Shown: positions 59,825 through 64,000 of the stretch, one piece after another
Layout of the letters: each line of letters begins with the position of its first letter
How positions within the stretch are numbered: the first letter of the stretch is position 1
Assembly (NCBI RefSeq): GCF_910591885.1
Contig: NC_063278.1
Span: 19,669,989-19,733,988 of the forward strand
Direction of reading: 5' to 3'
Length of the DNA stretch: 64,000 bases
DNA from: Bombus terrestris
Lineage: Eukaryota > Arthropoda > Insecta > Hymenoptera > Apidae
Translations under genes and position numbers: made by a program
The notes under the pieces: model-generated
Told to the model about the DNA's origin: nothing
Databases searched by the model: none
What the model saw: only the letters and a program-made list of their open reading frames with translations

Positions 59825-60232
59825 TCAGTTGCTCCATTTAAGCCTACTTCGAGATGATGAGGTATCGTCACGTAAATTTAAATGACGTGTTTTGCGAATA
59901 TCGTGAAATATAAGGCTGAGCAACATCGCAGCGGTTGCAGGTATAGGAAAACGTTGTTCAGAATGTTAAAATCATCAACATGTTTCACTGGCAATTAAAA
60001 TCGTTGCGATACACTCATTATAAAAATAAATAGTAGTTTCGCTAGATCCTATTCGAGAGAGGTTGGTTTAACAATGAAACAATCAAGCCCTTAGGACCCG
60101 ATAAAATAAATGATGGTAATATGCATTCAACAATAATTATCTGCCACTTCGTCCTATATCGTGAGTAAGATGTGGATTAAGGTATAGAACATTGATGTTA
60201 CAGATTGATAAAGGAATTCGGAGAAGAATAAA
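59825..60232 (+). promoter_or_regulatory. Predicted start region and 5' leader intron of unit 7
   Basis: TCAGTT starts at 59825, the donor GTTGCAG|GTATAG gives an intron start at 59941, and the acceptor TTACAG ends at 60203. It is nearly identical to unit 5, so transcription of the dead gene remains possible. Confidence 0.35.
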
Positions 60233-63107
60233 ATGGACGTCAATCGCATCATTTTCGGGGGGATGAGATCACAACCGATCACATCGACGTTATCGATGCT
60301 CATAAGTGCGTTGCTATACGTCATATATTCGAATGTTCCTTACTCTTCGACGAATGTTCCTTCCAAATCGCTATTGCGAGCTTACGATCTCATAGTCGTG
60401 GGCGGTGGTTCTGCAGGTATGGTTTTTCGTATTATCCACGCGAAGTTCCGTCCTAAATCTGATAAAAGTGTATCAAAGATAAGTGCATCGGTGCGTTTGC
60501 GTGCAAAGATGGTCATGTTGCTGCTCCTATCACGAGGGATTGACGCAAAAATTTAACAATTCACAGATCGCAATTTTTTGTCTAATTTCCTTTTACAACA
60601 GTGTCAATCCACTAGGTGTATTAGCAGTGTTGTACGTTATTTCTTCATACTTACTTCGAAAACGTATTTTTTGTTATCGCGAATATCGTTTTGTAATTTC
60701 GACAAATTATCTCTCTCGATGTTTTGAAATTAGGCTACGCACTTTCGAGTCAAAGATATTTGTGACGTTAAATTGGATTAAAATTTCTTAGATATATTTT
60801 AATTAAAATGCTCTGTAACTGTACACGATGACAGGTGTCGTGGTAGCAAGTCGCTTGTCCGCAATGGAGGATTGGAACGTACTCCTTCTCGAAGCAGGTG
60901 ACGATGGAAGTGCTGTGTATGATATTCCTTCTCGTGCCGATAATCTACAGCTTACCAAAATCGATTGGGAATACACGACGGAACCCAATAATATTTACTA
61001 TCGAGGTAAATCGTGTCGAATTATATCGACTTATAAAAGCGGTAAATACATAATTACAAGGACAATACTGCATCCCCTAATCATTCAGTCTAACACTGTA
61101 TTTTTTACGGTGAAATAGAGGGAAATGGATAAAATTATATCACGCTTAGAAATTATTATAAAATGCAATTTATGGCAATAAGAACAAACGAGTCGTGTAA
61201 ATAAGTAAATCTTTCTAAAACATTCGTAAATCATCATAATTCAGTTCTAACGTATCTTGTCGGTGGACTTACCAGAGGCGATAAAATGACAGATCTAAAA
61301 ACATATAGGTATTCTTGCCATAATTAATAATGCTTTGTATTGAATAATATAAATGTGTTTGTATAAAAATATAGAATATATAAAAGTGCAGACTTATTAA
61401 TTACAAATAATACCGCTTGTATTTTATAGATTTGTATATAGTACCAATAAGTAGATTTAGGCATACCTAATATCAAATCTAAATCGAAGAATGAATCTAT
61501 CGCCGAACCCGAAGATAGATATAATCGTGAATTAATAACCAAACGACAATAATATTCGTTAATGAATTATTCGCAATGCTTTCTACGTACTTTAACGTAA
61601 ATTATACCCACAGCGATGGAGAATGATCGTTGCCGCTGGCCACGTGGCAAGCTATTTGGAGGTAGCAGCAGATTAAACACCATGCTTTACGTCCGTGGTG
61701 CCAGAAAAGACTACGACATCTGGAAACACAAGGTAATCCAGGATGGTCTTACTAGAATGTGCTGCCTTATTTCCTAAAATCCGAAGACAATCGAAATCAC
61801 AGCTACGACAAAACACCGTATCATTGGACCGGAGGGTATTTAACCGTCGAAGAACCACGATGGCGCACTCCCCTGGCCGCTGAGTTCATTCAAGCCGGCC
61901 AAGAAATTGGTTACAAGAATAGGGATATTAATGGAGAACGGTAAAGTGGCTTTATGATTCCTCAAGGCACCATCAGAGATGGTAGCCGTTGCTCCACGGC
62001 GAAAGCCTTCTTGCGGCTAGCCAGGATGCGGAAAAATTTACACGTTGCCATGGAAGCGTATGTTACCAAAATTTTAATAGAACCATCGTCGAAGAAGGCT
62101 TATGGTGTAGAGTTCGTTAGAAACGGGAAGACGTTGCGCGTACGTGCCAACAAGGAGGTGATCGTTTCCGGAGGAACTATCAATAGCCCCCAGTTGTTGA
62201 TGTTGTCGGGAATAGGACCTAAAGAACACTTAAAGGAACACGATATACCGGTGATACAGAATTTAAGAGTGGGCCATAATCTTCAAGACCATATAAGTGT
62301 GGGGGCCTTACGTTCTTGGTGAATGAAGAAATTGCACTCGTACAGAGTAAGTTGAATAATATTAGCAACATACTAGAATACGTCATATTCGGAGAGGGTC
62401 CTTGGACCACTTTAGGAAATGTCGAAGGAGTAGCATTTATCGATACCAAATATGCGAATGCCTCCGACGACTTCCCAGACATACAACTGCTTTATTATTC
62501 ATCGGGACAGAACAATGACATCATTAGAGAGACTCGTGGATTGACCAGAGAATTCTACTACGCTGTGTATGGAGAGCTTCAGGATAAGGACATGTGGAGC
62601 GTGTATCCTACGCTTTTAAGACCAAAAAGCAGAGGTGTTGTCAAGCTTCGAAGCAACAAACCATTCGATCATCCATTGATTTATCCGAATTATTTCAAGG
62701 AGCCAGAAGACATGGTGGTATTGATCGAAGGAGCTAAGGTTATACTCGAGATGAGTAAAACTGCTTCGCTTAGACGTTACGGAAGCAAAATGAATCCGAC
62801 ATCATTTCCTGGCTGCAAGCATATTCCCCCCAAGTGTAGTGATTCTTTCTGGGAGTGCATAGCCAAATTTCTTCCTATGACTATATATCATCCCGTGGGT
62901 ACTTGCAAAATGGGGCCTAAGTCAGATGCAAAAGCCGTGGTAGGTCCTCGGCTTCGAGTTTAGGGAGTTGCTGGTCTTCGAGTCATAGATAGTTCGATTA
63001 TGCCAAATTTAATGAGTGGCAATACCAATGCGCCGACTATTATGATTGGTGAGAAGGGTGCCGACATGGTTAAAGAGGAATGGTTGAATGGACAGGGTTT
63101 GGATTGA
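60233..63107 (+). pseudogene. GMC oxidoreductase unit 7, disrupted and mosaic
   Basis: Exons by homology: 60233-60416, 60835-61005 and 61614-63107. Exons 1 and 2 are open (MDVNRIIFGG, GGGSAG, MEDWNVLLLEAG), although a Cys near the end of exon 2 is Tyr (IYYRG). Exon 3 has five lesions: a 1-nt deletion near 61727, TAG at 61753-61755, TAA at 61942-61944, a 1-nt deletion in a G run near 62305, and TAG at 62961-62963. His in HPVGTCKMG and the GNTNAPTIM motif persist but out of reach. Exon 1 and the upstream DNA match unit 5 almost exactly, whereas the mid-segment (YYSSGQNNDI) is of the unit-1 type and the 3' flank resembles that of unit 3. Confidence 0.92.
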
Positions 63108-64000
63108 TTGTTACTTTTGTAAATTTATTTTAAGCGACTGGTAGTAGTATATCATTACGTAATAGAAACATGCGGTTTTGAACTGAAAATAAATTTTCAT
63201 TATTTGTCACGTATGGTGGAGCGCGATTCAAGATATAGTCTTGTTTTATGAAATTGGAGGATCAAACGAAGTCAACATTAATGATATTCGATTGTAATTA
63301 TATGAAGAATCCTCCTTCGAATATATAACCTATTACTCCTCTGTTCTCTATCTGTCCTCTAGGTATCATAAAGTTTAAAGTAATACGATCTCATGTACTT
63401 TGTTATGATAACAAGAAAGTTTCGTACATGTATAACAATACAAACTAAGTGTTATGCAATAACATGATAGCGTAATTTGCCTTTGATATAGTAATGTGTC
63501 ATGCGAACGTAAGTTAACTTTGATATAGTCGCACCTCCAAGAGGAAGTGTAGTAGAATGTTATAGTCTTTTCAAAGAGACGAGGCAGTAAACGTGTGGAA
63601 AACGTGATTGATAGAGTTGCAACTATTGGCTGCAGACTACTGACACTCGAGAAATTAATATTTTGAGTAATTTTTTTTATTCGTGTAATTGTTGACCTGA
63701 AACTATTGTTCCTAATGAAGGAAACTATTGTTGCGAATATAAATTTCGAAATATTCTCAAAAACTATTGATACCACTACAGTAAATTTTACCTATTATCG
63801 GCAAACTTACAAGAAATTATACTTTTTTTAAACATTTTTTATATAAAAAGCCGAAGGGAACGTAGACTTCAACATCTTTGTTAGTTTTGCAAATACAAAC
63901 AAATATATGAGGAAAAGTTTCTAAAAAATACTTAAAAATGGCATACTTTCATCATCGCATCATTGTGGCTAGTAGAAAATGGATTTCAAACGCGTAGATT
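63108..64000. other. Right-edge spacer after unit 7
   Basis: It aligns with the sequence after unit 3 (35,025-35,700), including the GAATTGGAGGATCAAACGA-like left arm of the inverted repeat near 63,255. A 133-codon antisense frame (63375-63776) is not recognisable and not conserved. The last about 200 bp look unique. Confidence 0.55.

Noticed and set aside
1..64000. CRISPR array, operons, ribosome binding sites
   Set aside because: The sequence is eukaryotic with spliced genes; no regular short direct repeats with spacers were seen.

Overview
This is AT-rich, intron-containing animal DNA. The exon structure, the insect-type GMC oxidoreductases and the mariner/Tc1 and LTR remnants point to an insect, most likely a hymenopteran and perhaps a bee. 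The species cannot be fixed from the sequence alone.

Layout. Positions 1 to about 19,300 hold no recognisable host gene. They contain AT-rich DNA and transposon remnants: a Tc1-like MITE (6658-7158), a 1-kb solo-LTR-like element (7923-8935), a mariner deletion derivative (11705-11946), a MITE candidate (14356-14635), a 435-bp solo-LTR-like element (14703-15137) and decayed mariner transposase pieces (17.7-18.2 kb). From about 19.3 kb to the right edge lies a plus-strand tandem array of seven GMC oxidoreductase units (glucose dehydrogenase [FAD, quinone]-like). All share one plan: a 175-184 nt first exon with a hydrophobic N-terminus and the FAD-binding GxGxxG, a 171 nt second exon, and a 1.49-kb third exon with the rest of the enzyme. 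Units 2 (25242-28226), 3 (31721-35024), 5 (43966-46836) and 6 (51828-54690) are intact, encoding 613, 615, 613 and 613 residues. Units 1 (19364-22311), 4 (37556-39348) and 7 (60233-63107) are pseudogenes with in-frame stops, frameshifts or a large deletion.

The spacers are diverged copies of one another and carry shared upstream modules: a 49-codon open frame, an initiator-like TCAGTT, a leader donor (CAG|GTATAG-like) and an acceptor about 30 nt before the ATG. The array shows duplication and probable gene conversion. Units 5 and 6 share a nearly identical tract of about 3.8 kb, and unit 7 is a mosaic. The three copies with one version of a variable mid-protein segment are exactly the three pseudogenes. 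Two LTR insertions in spacers can be dated relative to duplication because neighbouring spacers keep the empty site.

The intact copies probably encode secreted FAD enzymes that oxidise a sugar or other alcohol and pass electrons to a quinone or oxygen. Their substrates cannot be read from sequence. I saw no clear new molecular system; the notable biology is the birth, death and mixing of these paralogues.
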